A DNA stretch of 64,000 nucleotides from Labilibaculum antarcticum (GCF_002356295.1 NZ_AP018042.1:4682361-4746360), one strand, 5' to 3'. Counted from the stretch's first letter, positions 43,137 to 52,084 are shown. A program made the numbers and translations. Notes: generated by a model from the letters alone, not told the origin.

Positions 43137-44378
43137 TATACAGATAGACCTGTCAGGTCTTTTCGTTTCAAACATACAAATGCTAACAGGTCCAAAGACG
43201 CTGTCAGGTTTCAATGCAGTGAAGTGTGGGTAACCTAAACCTGTCAGCGTCTGAAAGACCTGACAGCGTTAAAATTCCAAAACCGCATCTCAAATAGCAT
43301 TGGTTATGGCTTTTTGAGTCTAGAGGACTTGCATGCTTGTAGAAAAGCTAAGCTATATACATTCAAACGCTTACAGGTCTAAGGATGCTGTCAGGTTTTA
43401 AGGAAATGGTAAACGCAAAACCTGTAAGCCTTAAGATTCCAAAACCACAACTTCATTTTTCGCACCTTTTTGATTTTCTGATCAGGAGAATTTTGAATAT
43501 TGTCATAAGAAGTCTATACTCTTTGATGAAATCGACGATTTCTTTGGACTTTACTACAGATAGACCTGACAGGTTTCTAAAACCTGTCAGGTCTTTTCGT
43601 TTCAAACATTCAAACGCTTACAGGTCCAAGGACGCTGTCAGGTTTCAATGCAGTGAAGTTTGGGTAAACACAAAACCTGTCAGCGTCTGAAAGACCTGAC
43701 GGCGTTAAAATTCCAAAAGCCCATCTTCATTTTTCGCACCTTTTTGATTTTCTGATCAAGAGAATTTTGAATATTGTCATAAGAAGTCTATACCCTTTGA
43801 TGAAATCGACGATTTCTTTGGACTTTACTACAGATAGACCTGACAGGTCTTTTCGTTTCAAACATTCAAACGCTAACAGGTCCAAGGACGCTGTCAGGTT
43901 TCAATGCAGTGAAGTTTGAGTAACCAAAACCTGTCAGCGTTAAAATTCCCAAACCGCATCTCAAATAGCATTGGTTATGGCTTTTTGAGTCTAGAGGACT
44001 TGCATGCTTGTAGAAAAACTAAGCTATATACATTCAAACGCTTACAGGTCTAAGGATGCTGTCAGGTTTTAAGGAAGTGGTAAACGCAAAACCTGTAAGC
44101 CTTAAGATTCCAAAAGCCCATCTTCATTTTTCGCACCTTTTTGATTTTCTGATCAAGAGAATTTTGAATATTGTCATAAGAAGTCTATACCCTTTGATGA
44201 AATCGACGATTTCTTTGGACTTTACTACAGATAGACCTGACAGGTCTTTTCGTTTCAAACATTCAAACGCTTACAGGTCCAAAGACGCTGTCAGGTTTCA
44301 ATGCAGTGAAGTTTGAGTAATCAAAACCTGTCAGCGTCTAAAAGACCTGACAGTGTTAAAATTCCAAAACGACGCTGA
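43137..44378 (+). repeat. Tandem field of REP elements fused to internally deleted RAYT remnants
   Basis: Composite units start with CAGATAGACCTG at about 43140, 43557, 43831 and 44228. Most hold the REP element (AACGCT-ACAGGTC...GACGCTGTCAGG...AACCTGTCAGCG...GACCTGACAGCGTT). The REP is followed by CTTCATTTTTCGCACC, which is the CDS of RAYT residues HLHFSHLF, and then directly by GAGAATTTTGAATATTGTCATAA, corresponding to ENFKYCH near the RAYT C-terminus. The ~225 bases in between are gone and the reading frame is broken. Two units also carry a second shared block ending in GCATGCTTGTAGAAAA. Apparent frames at 43385-43690 and 44056-44316 lie in this material and are not genes. Confidence 0.85.
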
Positions 44379-44410
44379 CCGATTTAATGAAGAGTCAAAC
44401 TGATTTCAAT

Positions 44411-45892
44411 TTACATCCATTTCTTGTTGGATGTCTCAACATGATAAAGGATGTAGTTCATCAGTTTATTTGCAATATCTTCCTGGATGTAAGGGATATC
44501 TATTTGTCCTGATGCATTGTTTACTCGTAATGAAGCCAAGCCTCTTCGTTTTTGAAAAAACGTTTGTCTAAAATCAACAGATTGTGTTTTAAAGGCTTCG
44601 GATTGTTGCCACTCAGTATTTATCCCTCCTTTGCCAACGATCAATTGTGATTTATTAAATTGAAAATAGCTTTTTCGGACCATCACCCAGCAGTACACCG
44701 CTGATATAGCCAGCCAAAATGTTCCTGCAATCAGCCATAAAGGCTCAATAATATACAATGGAGTTGCGAGTGCTGCAGGAAACAATCCTCTTTGGAACCA
44801 TAACAAATTGAAATATCTGCGGTGTGAATAAATCTTTTCGCTGTAATCAGGCAGATCTCCCTTAAATACTTCATTTCGGATGCTTTCAATATGCTTCTCC
44901 AAACAACCGGGAGCATCAATCACTTGTTTTTGCTGTACTTGTTTACTCACAGCTTGTTTAAAGCTGATTTTAAATATACCAAACATCTTTTTTATGGGTC
45001 CGGTTTCCCAGTTGAGCTGTTGTACTTTGCTGAATGGAAGCAAAACCTTGCGCTTATTAAACAGGCCAGCGGTTATGCGGTAATTTTGTTGGTACTTAAC
45101 AAGTTTAAAATCGTAATATTTTATGACCGTGAACAGGAGTGTTGCGAAGATCGATATTGCCAGAGCGAAAATAATTAATGCCGTAAAAATTAATATGCCT
45201 GAGTTGGATATAATGTTTTGAACGGAATCGGAATAGGCATCGGTTTCTTTCTGAAATAAATCTTTAATTTGATCCACTATCTGAGAAACGAAAACAAGAA
45301 TAATTAATCCTGTTTTAAAATGGTTTTGACTTATTCCTATTCGCAATAAATCCGCGGGGCTAAGTTTTATGATTTCTACTTCTTTGCTGGTATCGGAAAT
45401 TGATTCAGACTTCTCTTCATTCGTATTTTCCTTATGTGATTCCAGGAATTGAGTTAGATGCTCGGTATAGGAACCGCTTAAGGAATAGATCTTTAATTCA
45501 TTTCCTACCGATCCTGCAGTATCTACTTCAAGCGAATATACATTTAATAGTTGTTGCAAAAGGTTTTGCTTTGTATTCACACTTTGTATGCGTTCCAGTG
45601 GTATTGAAAGAACTATTTTGCGCAGGTAGCCTTTTTTAATGATAAATTGATTCCCTTCAATGTAAAAGTAGAAATTCAGGTAGTAAAGAATGACATGAAC
45701 AAGCATTAACAGGCAAATAATTCCTATTGCCATAGGAATAGTTATTGATGCTGGCAGTAGCTTCTTCTGAGCAAAAATAAGGAGGAGGATAGGCCAAAAT
45801 ACCCGCAATCTTTTTTGAACTTCGAAAACGAAAATCACCAAAATTCCTCGCAAGGCTTGTCGGGTCGGTTTTGTTAAATCGGGTTTACTCAT
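44411..45892 (-). CDS. Membrane protein with bacterial PH domains (YdbT-like)
   Basis: A 493-aa protein. Hydrophobic segments near 15-70, 185-255 and 365-400 alternate with bPH2 (DUF304) domains: YFYIEGNQFIIKKGYLRKI-LSIPLERIQSVNTKQ (about 75-135), LFNKRKVLLPFSKVQQLNWETGP (about 280-310) and a third near 405-480 (GGINTEWQQSEAFKTQSV). This is the architecture of YdbT. Such pairs are implicated in membrane-stress defence in Bacillus subtilis (YdbS/YdbT and amylocyclicin resistance). It overlaps the preceding ydbS-like gene by eight bases. Confidence 0.9.
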   Translation of the reverse strand: MSKPDLTKPTRQALRGILVIFVFEVQKRLRVFWPILLLIFAQKKLLPASITIPMAIGIICLLMLVHVILYYLNFYFYIEGNQFIIKKGYLRKIVLSIPLERIQSVNTKQNLLQQLLNVYSLEVDTAGSVGNELKIYSLSGSYTEHLTQFLESHKENTNEEKSESISDTSKEVEIIKLSPADLLRIGISQNHFKTGLIILVFVSQIVDQIKDLFQKETDAYSDSVQNIISNSGILIFTALIIFALAISIFATLLFTVIKYYDFKLVKYQQNYRITAGLFNKRKVLLPFSKVQQLNWETGPIKKMFGIFKISFKQAVSKQVQQKQVIDAPGCLEKHIESIRNEVFKGDLPDYSEKIYSHRRYFNLLWFQRGLFPAALATPLYIIEPLWLIAGTFWLAISAVYCWVMVRKSYFQFNKSQLIVGKGGINTEWQQSEAFKTQSVDFRQTFFQKRRGLASLRVNNASGQIDIPYIQEDIANKLMNYILYHVETSNKKWM

Positions 45893-46433
45893 GCTTGCTT
45901 ACTTTTGATAAGAGGAATGATTCTATTTGGTGGGCCTTATCAGGCAAAAGTCCAGGAATCGAAAGGTCGCTAACACTGCCTCCAGCGGTAAATACTTTAA
46001 CTCTCGACAAACCAAAACTTTTTTCTATCATGTTCTGACTCACCTCTACATGTTGAATTCTATTAAATGGAATGGTAGTTAGTTTGTAAATAAAAAGTCC
46101 ACTGCGGTAGGATACATCTTGTTCTCTAAGTAAATATCCTTTTTTAGGAAATCCGAGAATGATGAAGGCTAATTTGCCAATAAATAAAACGGCAAAAATA
46201 AAGGGGACAGCTATTACTACTGTAATTGGGATGTTACCCGATGAGATTTGCGTAAAAAGGAAAAAGCCAATCAAAGCGAATACCAAAACTATTGCAGAAC
46301 CTATTTGATTTATAAGTTTATACTTATTTTCCAGAGCTTCAAATTCCTGGACTTCTATTGGAGCGAGTTGATCTGGTAACACAACTTGATTTGAGAATTC
46401 TTCGTTTAATTGCATATCTTTTCGATTATTCAA
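45885..46433 (-). CDS. Membrane protein with bacterial PH domain (YdbS-like)
   Basis: A 182-aa protein with a cytoplasmic N-terminus, two transmembrane helices (about 45-65 and 70-92) and a C-terminal bPH2 domain (LREQDVSYRSGLFIYKLTTIPF, NRIQHVEVSQNMIEKSFGL, KVFTAGGSVSDLSIPGL). It is the short partner of the YdbS/YdbT pair and is first in a two-gene operon with overlapping stop and start. The promoter should be in the ~100 bases upstream. Confidence 0.9.
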   Translation of the reverse strand: MNNRKDMQLNEEFSNQVVLPDQLAPIEVQEFEALENKYKLINQIGSAIVLVFALIGFFLFTQISSGNIPITVVIAVPFIFAVLFIGKLAFIILGFPKKGYLLREQDVSYRSGLFIYKLTTIPFNRIQHVEVSQNMIEKSFGLSRVKVFTAGGSVSDLSIPGLLPDKAHQIESFLLSKVSKHE

Positions 46434-46699
46434 GCATATTTTTGGGATGGTATTTTATTTCCAATTTTGGGCCACCGCTCTTCATGCACATTTATTTAAA
46501 GTAGTTTCCCCCTAAACTAATATCTATAACATTACGCTTTGGGTGAGTAAATTTAGTTAAATATTATCACACCAATAGTGGTTTCCCGCATGTTTTCCTC
46601 CTATCTACCCAGACAGGAAACCTCCCGCACTCTGCCAAGTAACTTATCCCTTTTTCCAACTCAGCCCATTATCCAAATAAGTCCATAAAATAGTAGCAG

Positions 46700-47110
46700 A
46701 ATGAAAACGAATTTTAAATATTGTCACAGGCAATCTATACAGGTTGATGAAATTGACGATTTACAGATAGACCTGACAGGTTTCTAAAATGGGTCAGGTC
46801 TTTTCGTTTCGATGCTGTCCGGTTTATGAAGTGGTAAACACAAAACCTATTAGCGTCTGAAAGACCTGACAGCGTTGAAATTCCAAAAGGCCAACTTCAT
46901 TTTTTGCACCTTTTTGGTTTTCTGATCAAGAGAATTGTAAATATTGTCACAGGCAATCTATACGCGTTGATGAAATTGACGATTTACAGATAGACCTGAC
47001 AGGTTTCTAAAATGGGTCAGGTCTTTTCGTCTCGATGCTGTCCGGTTTAATGAAGTGGTAAACACAAAACCTGTCAGCGTCTGAAATTCCAAAAGCACAT
47101 CTCAAATAGT
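46700..47110 (+). repeat. Two tandem REP/RAYT-remnant units
   Basis: CAGATAGACCTGACAGG recurs at 46764 and 46987 (223-bp period). Each unit has the RAYT C-terminal fragment (ATATTGTCACAGGCAATCTATAC, related to CHTQSIP), then a GACCTGACAGG/GGGTCAGGTC inverted repeat, a GATGCTGTCCGG block, and AACCT-T-AGCGTCTGAAA. They are more degenerate than the 43-44 kb field and resemble the C-terminal end of the intact RAYT better than the KKSIPFDE version in that field. No gene is present. Confidence 0.75.
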
Positions 47111-47224
47111 ATTGGCCTTGCTCTTTTGTCCGAATTGGCACAAAAATGTTACTTGGCCTTTGTTTATTATGTAGCTGTTGTGTATCCTTTATTTTGTCTG
47201 GGTTTTCACTTCGGATTATCAATT

Positions 47225-47559
47225 TATTGACTGTTGAAAATAGAGTGTATACAAGCTGGATTTTACTATTATTAACTCATAGGATTAAGTCGTGTTGATG
47301 GATTTTTAATTTAATGATAAGAAAAATAAAAACAAATATTATTGTTGATTAGGCAATTGGTCTGTTGGAAATTCAGACTTTTAACTTGAGCATAAAAATA
47401 GACTAGTAGTTCGTTTTGTTTTTGGTGGTGTTTCGCGCTGTGTTTATTGAAAATGCTATGGATGAGGATGTAGTAGTGAGTATTATTTGTGTTTTTAGTC
47501 GAGATTGATGTGTTTTGTTTAACTTGTTACTGTTGATTAAATGTGAAATTATTTTTTCC
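47225..47559 (+). other. Noncoding stretch upstream of the locus 2 leader
   Basis: AT-rich and G-poor on one strand, with many TTGTT/TGTTT words. No gene or clear repeat. It should include the promoter of locus 2, but I found no convincing -7/-33 pair. Confidence 0.45.
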
Positions 47560-47774
47560 TTCTGTAAGGCTCGTTTTTACTAAGTAAATAGTTGGGATAA
47601 ACATAAATAAGATGGTGGTGGACTTGATTGTAGGTTTTTAATTCAATAATTAATTTGTAGCTTCATCATGATTTTGTTAAGCGATTGTTTCCGAAAGGAG
47701 CGTTTCAATCAAAATAGTTATTGTGAAGAATTGATTGTGGGGTAGAATAGTATTCATCTTTAAAAAATAGTATT
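47560..47774 (+). promoter_or_regulatory. Conserved leader of locus 2
   Basis: Homologous to 1495-1716. Shared blocks are AAGGCTCGTTTTTACT, CATAAATAAGATGGTGGTG, TAGCTTCATCATG, TTTTGTTAAG, the hairpin at 47683-47710, CAATCAAAA, TTGTGAAGAATTG, TATTCATCTTT and the start ATGTC. The protein-coding parts differ at more than half of their residues, so leader conservation of this length suggests constraint on DNA or RNA. Confidence 0.7.
47683..47710 (+). ncRNA. Leader hairpin, locus 2
   Basis: GATTG pairs with CAATC. An inner stem TTCC/GGAG closes a GAAA (GNRA) tetraloop. The equivalent hairpin at 1623-1650 has GGCC in place of the GAAA loop, and a C-G instead of a T-A pair at the third inner position. 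TTTCCG on its 5' side is complementary to CGGAAA, the core of the 21-bp array that follows this gene (present as such in unit 7; other units match CGGAA). Confidence 0.55.
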
Positions 47775-48542
47775 ATGTCTGATCAACAAAACTTGTTGGA
47801 CTTATTGGAAGAAATTAAGGCTGTAACCGAAGAGGCAATTGTTTATTGCGATATGCCATATCAGGTTTACATCAACGAAGCGGAAGGATTGCATTCCCGA
47901 GCCAGTCTCGACATTGCTTCATTGGTGAAATACAATATGGAGCCGAATAGCTTGAATCGTTTATTGGCTTGCACCGGAGCACTTCGCACCGCACAATCCA
48001 ATTGGCAGTCACAAAAAACGGATAAGAAGAAAGCCCGAGAGGCCTGGGATGCAGAAGCCCCAGAGCTGTTTCGCTTTCGCGATGAATTGGCAGATCATCT
48101 GGCCTTTGCCCTTCGGAATAAGCCAACGGAATTAGAAATAGTGAAAAAGATTAAAGAGGGAACATCAAGATCGGATGCCATTCAGGATTTAGCCGATTTG
48201 GCAGTTCTGGGAAGAGAAAATGCACCTGCACTAACAGCCATAAGTTACGACCTGAGCTTATTGGATAAGGCAACTGGAATGGCTGATTACTTTGGGGGTT
48301 TGTTAGGAGAGCTTAACGGGCACATGTATTTCGAAGATGATATTAAATTGGTTCGCGATAAGGCCTATACACTTACCAAAGAAATAGTAGATGAAGTAAG
48401 AAGCTATGGCAAATTTGTGTTTCGGAATAATCCGGTGAAACGAGAGGCGTATACCAGCAAGTACAGCCGTGAACGGATGGCCGCTTATCGAAATCAGCCC
48501 GAAACAGAAGAAATAATAAATGAAACAACAATTGAAAATTAA
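47775..48542 (+). CDS. Array-associated helical protein, locus 2 (unknown function)
   Basis: A 255-aa paralogue of the protein at 1717-2475, with the same MS-x-QN start, LEEI-AVT-EA (about 11-22), TGALRTAQSNW (about 67-78), DAIQDLADLAVLGREN-P-L-AISYD, and the RDKAYTL-KEIVDEVRSYGKFVFR block (about 195-220), followed by Y-SKYSRERMAAYR. Probably an antiparallel helical bundle with a basic tail. No signal, membrane segment or catalytic motif is apparent. Unknown family; an unrelated neighbour cluster (DUF4145/PIN) lies downstream of its array. Confidence 0.85.
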   Translation: MSDQQNLLDLLEEIKAVTEEAIVYCDMPYQVYINEAEGLHSRASLDIASLVKYNMEPNSLNRLLACTGALRTAQSNWQSQKTDKKKAREAWDAEAPELFRFRDELADHLAFALRNKPTELEIVKKIKEGTSRSDAIQDLADLAVLGRENAPALTAISYDLSLLDKATGMADYFGGLLGELNGHMYFEDDIKLVRDKAYTLTKEIVDEVRSYGKFVFRNNPVKREAYTSKYSRERMAAYRNQPETEEIINETTIEN

Positions 48543-48582
48543 GTAAGTATTTACAACTACATACATGTAAAAACTGAGGGAG

Positions 48583-48614
48583 GGGAAGCAGCAATGTTTC
48601 CCTTTTTTTATGCC
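48583..48614 (+). terminator. Terminator-like hairpin after locus 2 gene, conserved with locus 1
   Basis: GGGAA (48583-48587) and TTCCC (48598-48602), loop of ten, then seven T and ATGCC. Same architecture as 2524-2556. Confidence 0.65.
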
Positions 48615-48633
48615 TCACTACAGGATGTACTTG

Positions 48634-48978
48634 TTCTGCTACCTGTTTTTGCCTTTCCGTTCCAACTTTCTATTCTTCCGTTCGTTCTTTTAGTCCATTT
48701 GTAACACGTTTTTGTTCTTCCGTGCGTTACGGAAGTTCTAAGTCTTGTCACGGAAGGCATGGTTGATGTTACGGAGACTCATTTGACCTGTTACGGAAGC
48801 TCCAATCCATGTTACGGAAGGCATTATTGCTGTTACGGAAGCCCAAATATATGTTACGGAAAGGCATTATTGCAGTTACGGAAGCACTATTTTATGCACT
48901 AATGGGGTTCTCTGTTGCACAAATTAAGTTCTTTTATGCTCAAATGAATACATCTGCTGTGCAAATGGCATTACTTGC
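48634..48978 (+). repeat. 21-bp periodic array, locus 2 (about 16 units, three cores)
   Basis: Three parts share the 21-bp step. First, TTC-pyrimidine units at 48634, 48655, 48676, 48697 and 48718, with TTCCGTTC at 48655 and 48676. Second, eight TGTTACGGAAG units at 48725, 48746, 48767, 48789, 48810, 48831, 48852 and 48874 (two steps are 22). Third, four units of a different core (TGCACAAATG-like) at 48895, 48916, 48937 and 48958, still in the same phase. The first part is in inverse orientation: TTCCGT and GTAACA are the reverse complements of ACGGAA and TGTTAC. Spacers are variable, but GGCATTATTGC is shared by units 5 and 7, and ATGGCATTACTTGC, almost the same, by the last unit of the third part. 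Confidence 0.85.
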
Positions 48979-49141
48979 CTATTTTTAGGCTTAGGGGTAA
49001 GAAATTGAGCGATTTACTACTTAAATTTAATTTGGCAACTTTGACAGGATAAGAGTTATATGAATTTTGTTAGCTTTGGTACTGTTAATTGAATAAATGA
49101 ATTAAAAGACTAGAAATATTTCAAAAATAAAATCTAAAAAT
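48979..49141 (+). other. Noncoding DNA upstream of the DUF4145/PIN cluster
   Basis: An AT-rich 160-base gap, presumably the cluster's promoter. No consensus found. Confidence 0.4.
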
Positions 49142-49747
49142 ATGCCCAATTTAAGCACCCAATTAATTCTTGACAGATGCCCTCATTGTAAAATTGCACA
49201 CCCATCATTACATACCTCTTCAGAATTTACCACAAAAGATTTTAAAGGAGGTCATATAAGATGTTGGATGACATATCGATGCACCCAATGTGGAGGTGTT
49301 GTCCTCGCATCTAGCCCAAATAGCAATGGACATATTACTGAAATGTACCCAGAATCTAAAATTGTAGATTCTGTTATACCTGAACCGGCAAAAGAATATT
49401 TAAAACAGGCCATTAATAGTCTTCATGCTCCATCTGCTTCAATAATGGTTGCCGCGTCTTCAATTGACGCTATGCTTAAAACCAAAGGATATACTGAAGG
49501 TGGTCTTTACCCTAGAATTAATAAGGCAGCAACAGACCATCTTATTACAGATGAAATGGCGAAGTGGGCACATCAAGTAAGATTGGGAGCAAACGGCCAA
49601 AGGCATGCTGATGGAGATTACGAAATGCCCACTCAAGAAGAAGCCCAGAGATTAATTGATTTTACTCAAGCATTAGCCGAATTTCTTTTTGTACTACCTG
49701 CCAAGGTTGAGCAAGGTGTTGCGAGTACCACTCCTACAGAAGTTTAA
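49142..49747 (+). CDS. DUF4145 protein, first of a five-gene cluster
   Basis: A 201-aa protein. An N-terminal zinc ribbon (CPHCKIAHPS, then YRCTQCGGV: two CxxC pairs, about 13-50) is followed by the helical DUF4145 domain (about 75-185; EYLKQAINSLHAPSASIMVA, SSIDAMLKTKGY, ADGDYEMPTQEEAQRLIDF). The paired ASIMVAASSIDAML and RHAD motifs are typical of DUF4145/HEPN-like proteins found beside restriction-modification and other defence genes. Here it precedes three membrane proteins and a PIN nuclease in the same direction with short gaps, so the five probably form one operon. Confidence 0.75.
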   Translation: MPNLSTQLILDRCPHCKIAHPSLHTSSEFTTKDFKGGHIRCWMTYRCTQCGGVVLASSPNSNGHITEMYPESKIVDSVIPEPAKEYLKQAINSLHAPSASIMVAASSIDAMLKTKGYTEGGLYPRINKAATDHLITDEMAKWAHQVRLGANGQRHADGDYEMPTQEEAQRLIDFTQALAEFLFVLPAKVEQGVASTTPTEV

Positions 49748-49765
49748 TATAAAAAAAGATACTAC

Positions 49766-50302
49766 ATGGATATAGACATGCTCGACGTGCTTGTTAATGT
49801 TTTTAGAAGAGATTACCCAATTAGTCTCAGAATTCGAGATATTCAAAGAGCAAGAACTGGCATTCCTCCAATAATGTTGGAAAAAGCTCTTACTTTCTTG
49901 GTATCAGAAAAAATTCTAATCTGTCCAGATAAAGATAGCTATGAATTAAACCCAGATATTTATAGGGATATTGAAGCTCATTATGGATATGGTAATTATA
50001 TCAGATCGTTGCAGGAAGAAAAGAAGAAGAAACAAGATTATAACGATATATCTTTTGAGAAACTCAACAATGACGCGAAAATTGCAAGATGGCAAACTAA
50101 AACTTTCTGGCCAGTATTCATTTTTGGAATTATTGGTGGTGTTTTTGGTGTTATCTCTTTTATCATGCAAGTATCCGAAAATAAAGAAACAAAACAAGGA
50201 CAGCAAGTTAATCAGCCTACGATTAAATCTAAAGCTGATTCTACAGAAATAATAAAGGCGAAAAAATCATTGGAAGTTAAAGACGAAAAAGCAATATTAT
50301 GA
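49766..50302 (+). CDS. Membrane-anchored protein with winged-helix-like N-terminus
   Basis: A 178-aa protein. Residues 1-75 look like a small winged helix (MLDVLVNVFRRDYPISLRIR, ALTFLVSEKILICPDK, YELNPDIYRDIEAHYG). One transmembrane segment follows at about 112-132 (FWPVFIFGIIGGVFGVISFI), and then a Gln/Lys-rich tail. The stop overlaps the next ATG by four bases (ATGA), so the two are translationally coupled. Family not recognised. Confidence 0.75.
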   Translation: MDIDMLDVLVNVFRRDYPISLRIRDIQRARTGIPPIMLEKALTFLVSEKILICPDKDSYELNPDIYRDIEAHYGYGNYIRSLQEEKKKKQDYNDISFEKLNNDAKIARWQTKTFWPVFIFGIIGGVFGVISFIMQVSENKETKQGQQVNQPTIKSKADSTEIIKAKKSLEVKDEKAIL

Positions 50303-51333
50303 CAGTTTATTCAGAAGACTATGTACAGGAATTATTCTCTCAAGTATTAAAATTAGACTATTCTGACATAAAACCTAAACTTGAGTTAACTAGAAAAGAT
50401 GAAACCTTCCTCCGGAATTCTTATCTAAAAGTCTCATTACCATTAAAACAAGCTATAAACATAAATACTCAAAATCTTAATGTTATACCAGAAAATTTAC
50501 AAAGAGAACTTTTAGAAATTTGTATTGACTGGTTGAACCGAATTTCTCTTTTTTCTGAAAAATCACTTAAAGGGTTTAAGAAAACTAACAAAGAACCAAC
50601 ACAAGAGGAAGTAGAAAGTTACATGATTAAATTCCATAATTTCAGTAACAATCTTGCCCAAACCAAATTCTTTAATTTGATTTTAACAATAAAGCTATAT
50701 GCAAACGAACCTGAATTATCAAGTATCAAAGAAATCGAAGATTTAATCAATTCAAAATTACCAAACCTTAAAGAATCAGAAAGGGATAGTAATTCCATTA
50801 AATCTCTACTCAACGAACTTCAGAAACAAACCAAAAAACATATCACATCTGATTATGCTTTAATTTTCCAAAGGGTATGGGAAAAACATCAAACTTACTC
50901 GCATTACTGGCTAAGTGCTGGTATTATTACTGCAATAGTGTTCATCCTTACATTATCTTTTGGTGCTTTTGATAGCCTCAAAACTGAGAATATGTCAGAT
51001 TCTGGAGTTTTCATCAACTACAATCTTGGAAATATCGTGGCACGAGTATTAATCATCGCTATTCAGGTATTTTTCATGAGCTTTTCATTTAAACAATACT
51101 CTGTAAACAAGCATTTGCAGAATGTAAACAGGCACCGTGCTAATGCATTTGAATCTTACCAATTGTTCGATAGTATTTTACCTAAAGATGACGAAATACA
51201 TCGTAATGAATTAATGCTACAATTAGCCAAAGCCATTTATGAGCAAGGTTCAACTGGTTACTTAAGTGAAAAAAGTTCAAATTTTAATTTAAGCTTAACC
51301 GAGATAACTAAAATGCTAGGGACAACTAAATAA
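50299..51333 (+). CDS. Membrane protein, unknown, in DUF4145/PIN cluster
   Basis: A 344-aa protein. A ~200-residue helical cytoplasmic N-terminus (LSIKEIEDLINSKLPNLKES-type charged helices) precedes two transmembrane helices at about 205-225 (WLSAGIITAIVFILTLSF) and about 245-265 (VARVLIIAIQVFFMSFSF). A cytoplasmic C-terminus of ~75 residues includes NKHLQNVNRHRANAFESYQ. That layout, with two helices and large soluble ends, is typical of anchored effector or sensor subunits in defence operons. No catalytic motif is seen. Family not recognised. Confidence 0.75.
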   Translation: MTVYSEDYVQELFSQVLKLDYSDIKPKLELTRKDETFLRNSYLKVSLPLKQAININTQNLNVIPENLQRELLEICIDWLNRISLFSEKSLKGFKKTNKEPTQEEVESYMIKFHNFSNNLAQTKFFNLILTIKLYANEPELSSIKEIEDLINSKLPNLKESERDSNSIKSLLNELQKQTKKHITSDYALIFQRVWEKHQTYSHYWLSAGIITAIVFILTLSFGAFDSLKTENMSDSGVFINYNLGNIVARVLIIAIQVFFMSFSFKQYSVNKHLQNVNRHRANAFESYQLFDSILPKDDEIHRNELMLQLAKAIYEQGSTGYLSEKSSNFNLSLTEITKMLGTTK

Positions 51334-51361
51334 GACAACAACATCTAATTACTATTTAATA

Positions 51362-52084
51362 ATGATTCAAGCCACTACCCATATTGATAGCCTACACACT
51401 CAGGTGAATGTTATTGATACAACTATTACTCATGTTCATGTTTATGATACCATTGTTACCCATGTTTACAGTACTGTGCCACCTGATTTGATTGCTGTGT
51501 ATGATAAAGTAATAGCAAGTCAAGACTCAAGATTTATATGGATACTCTCGCTATTAGGTGTATTTGTAACTTTATTGGTTGTCGTTTTCGCTTGGTTCAA
51601 TATTGACGTAGCTAAAAAGCTATTCAGAAAAGAATTTGAAGATATTATAAAGGAGGAAAAGCCTAAGATAAAAGAAGAAACTATAAAAGAACTTGATAAG
51701 GAATTGAACTTAATAAAAGCGGAAAGTGCTCGATTGTTTGCTTTATCAAGCAATGATAATGATTTGAACCTAGCCAATAAAATTTTTTGGTGGTTTAAAG
51801 CCCTTGAGTATTACAGTAAATCTGATAATACAAGACTTCAAAAAATCTGCATTAATTCTTTAATTGAAGATCTTGAAAAAGCAGTAGAAAAAAAAGAAAT
51901 ATTCCTAAGATACTTTAATCTAGCTGAATACTCATTTGAACACCATGAAAAGCAATGCGACCATATTCACGACACAGTATCTGAAAAAAAGACTATTCTA
52001 AATTACTTAAAACAATTAGAGGAATATAGTAAGCAGGAAGATGCAAAGATTGTGGATGCTATAGAAGTAGAAGAGACAAGATAG
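51362..52084 (+). CDS. Single-pass membrane protein, unknown, in DUF4145/PIN cluster
   Basis: A 240-aa protein with an unusual Thr/His/Val-rich N-terminus (about 1-40; THIDSLHTQVNVIDTTITHV and HVYDTIVTHVY show a short imperfect internal repeat), probably outside the cell. One transmembrane helix at about 55-77 (FIWILSLLGVFVTLLVVVFAW) is followed by a coiled-coil, Glu/Lys-rich cytoplasmic part (KEEKPKIKEETIKELDKEL) and a helical C-terminus. No recognised family. It follows the previous stop by 28 bases. Confidence 0.75.
   Translation: MIQATTHIDSLHTQVNVIDTTITHVHVYDTIVTHVYSTVPPDLIAVYDKVIASQDSRFIWILSLLGVFVTLLVVVFAWFNIDVAKKLFRKEFEDIIKEEKPKIKEETIKELDKELNLIKAESARLFALSSNDNDLNLANKIFWWFKALEYYSKSDNTRLQKICINSLIEDLEKAVEKKEIFLRYFNLAEYSFEHHEKQCDHIHDTVSEKKTILNYLKQLEEYSKQEDAKIVDAIEVEETR

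Noticed and set aside
43385-43690. 101-aa open frame
   Set aside because: Made of REP and broken RAYT sequence; the same frame is not kept in sister repeats.
44056-44316. 86-aa open frame
   Set aside because: As above: REP plus RAYT remnant.
48634-48978. Iteron-type replication origin
   Set aside because: The iteron-like spacing fits, but there is no rep gene, DnaA box cluster or plasmid context.
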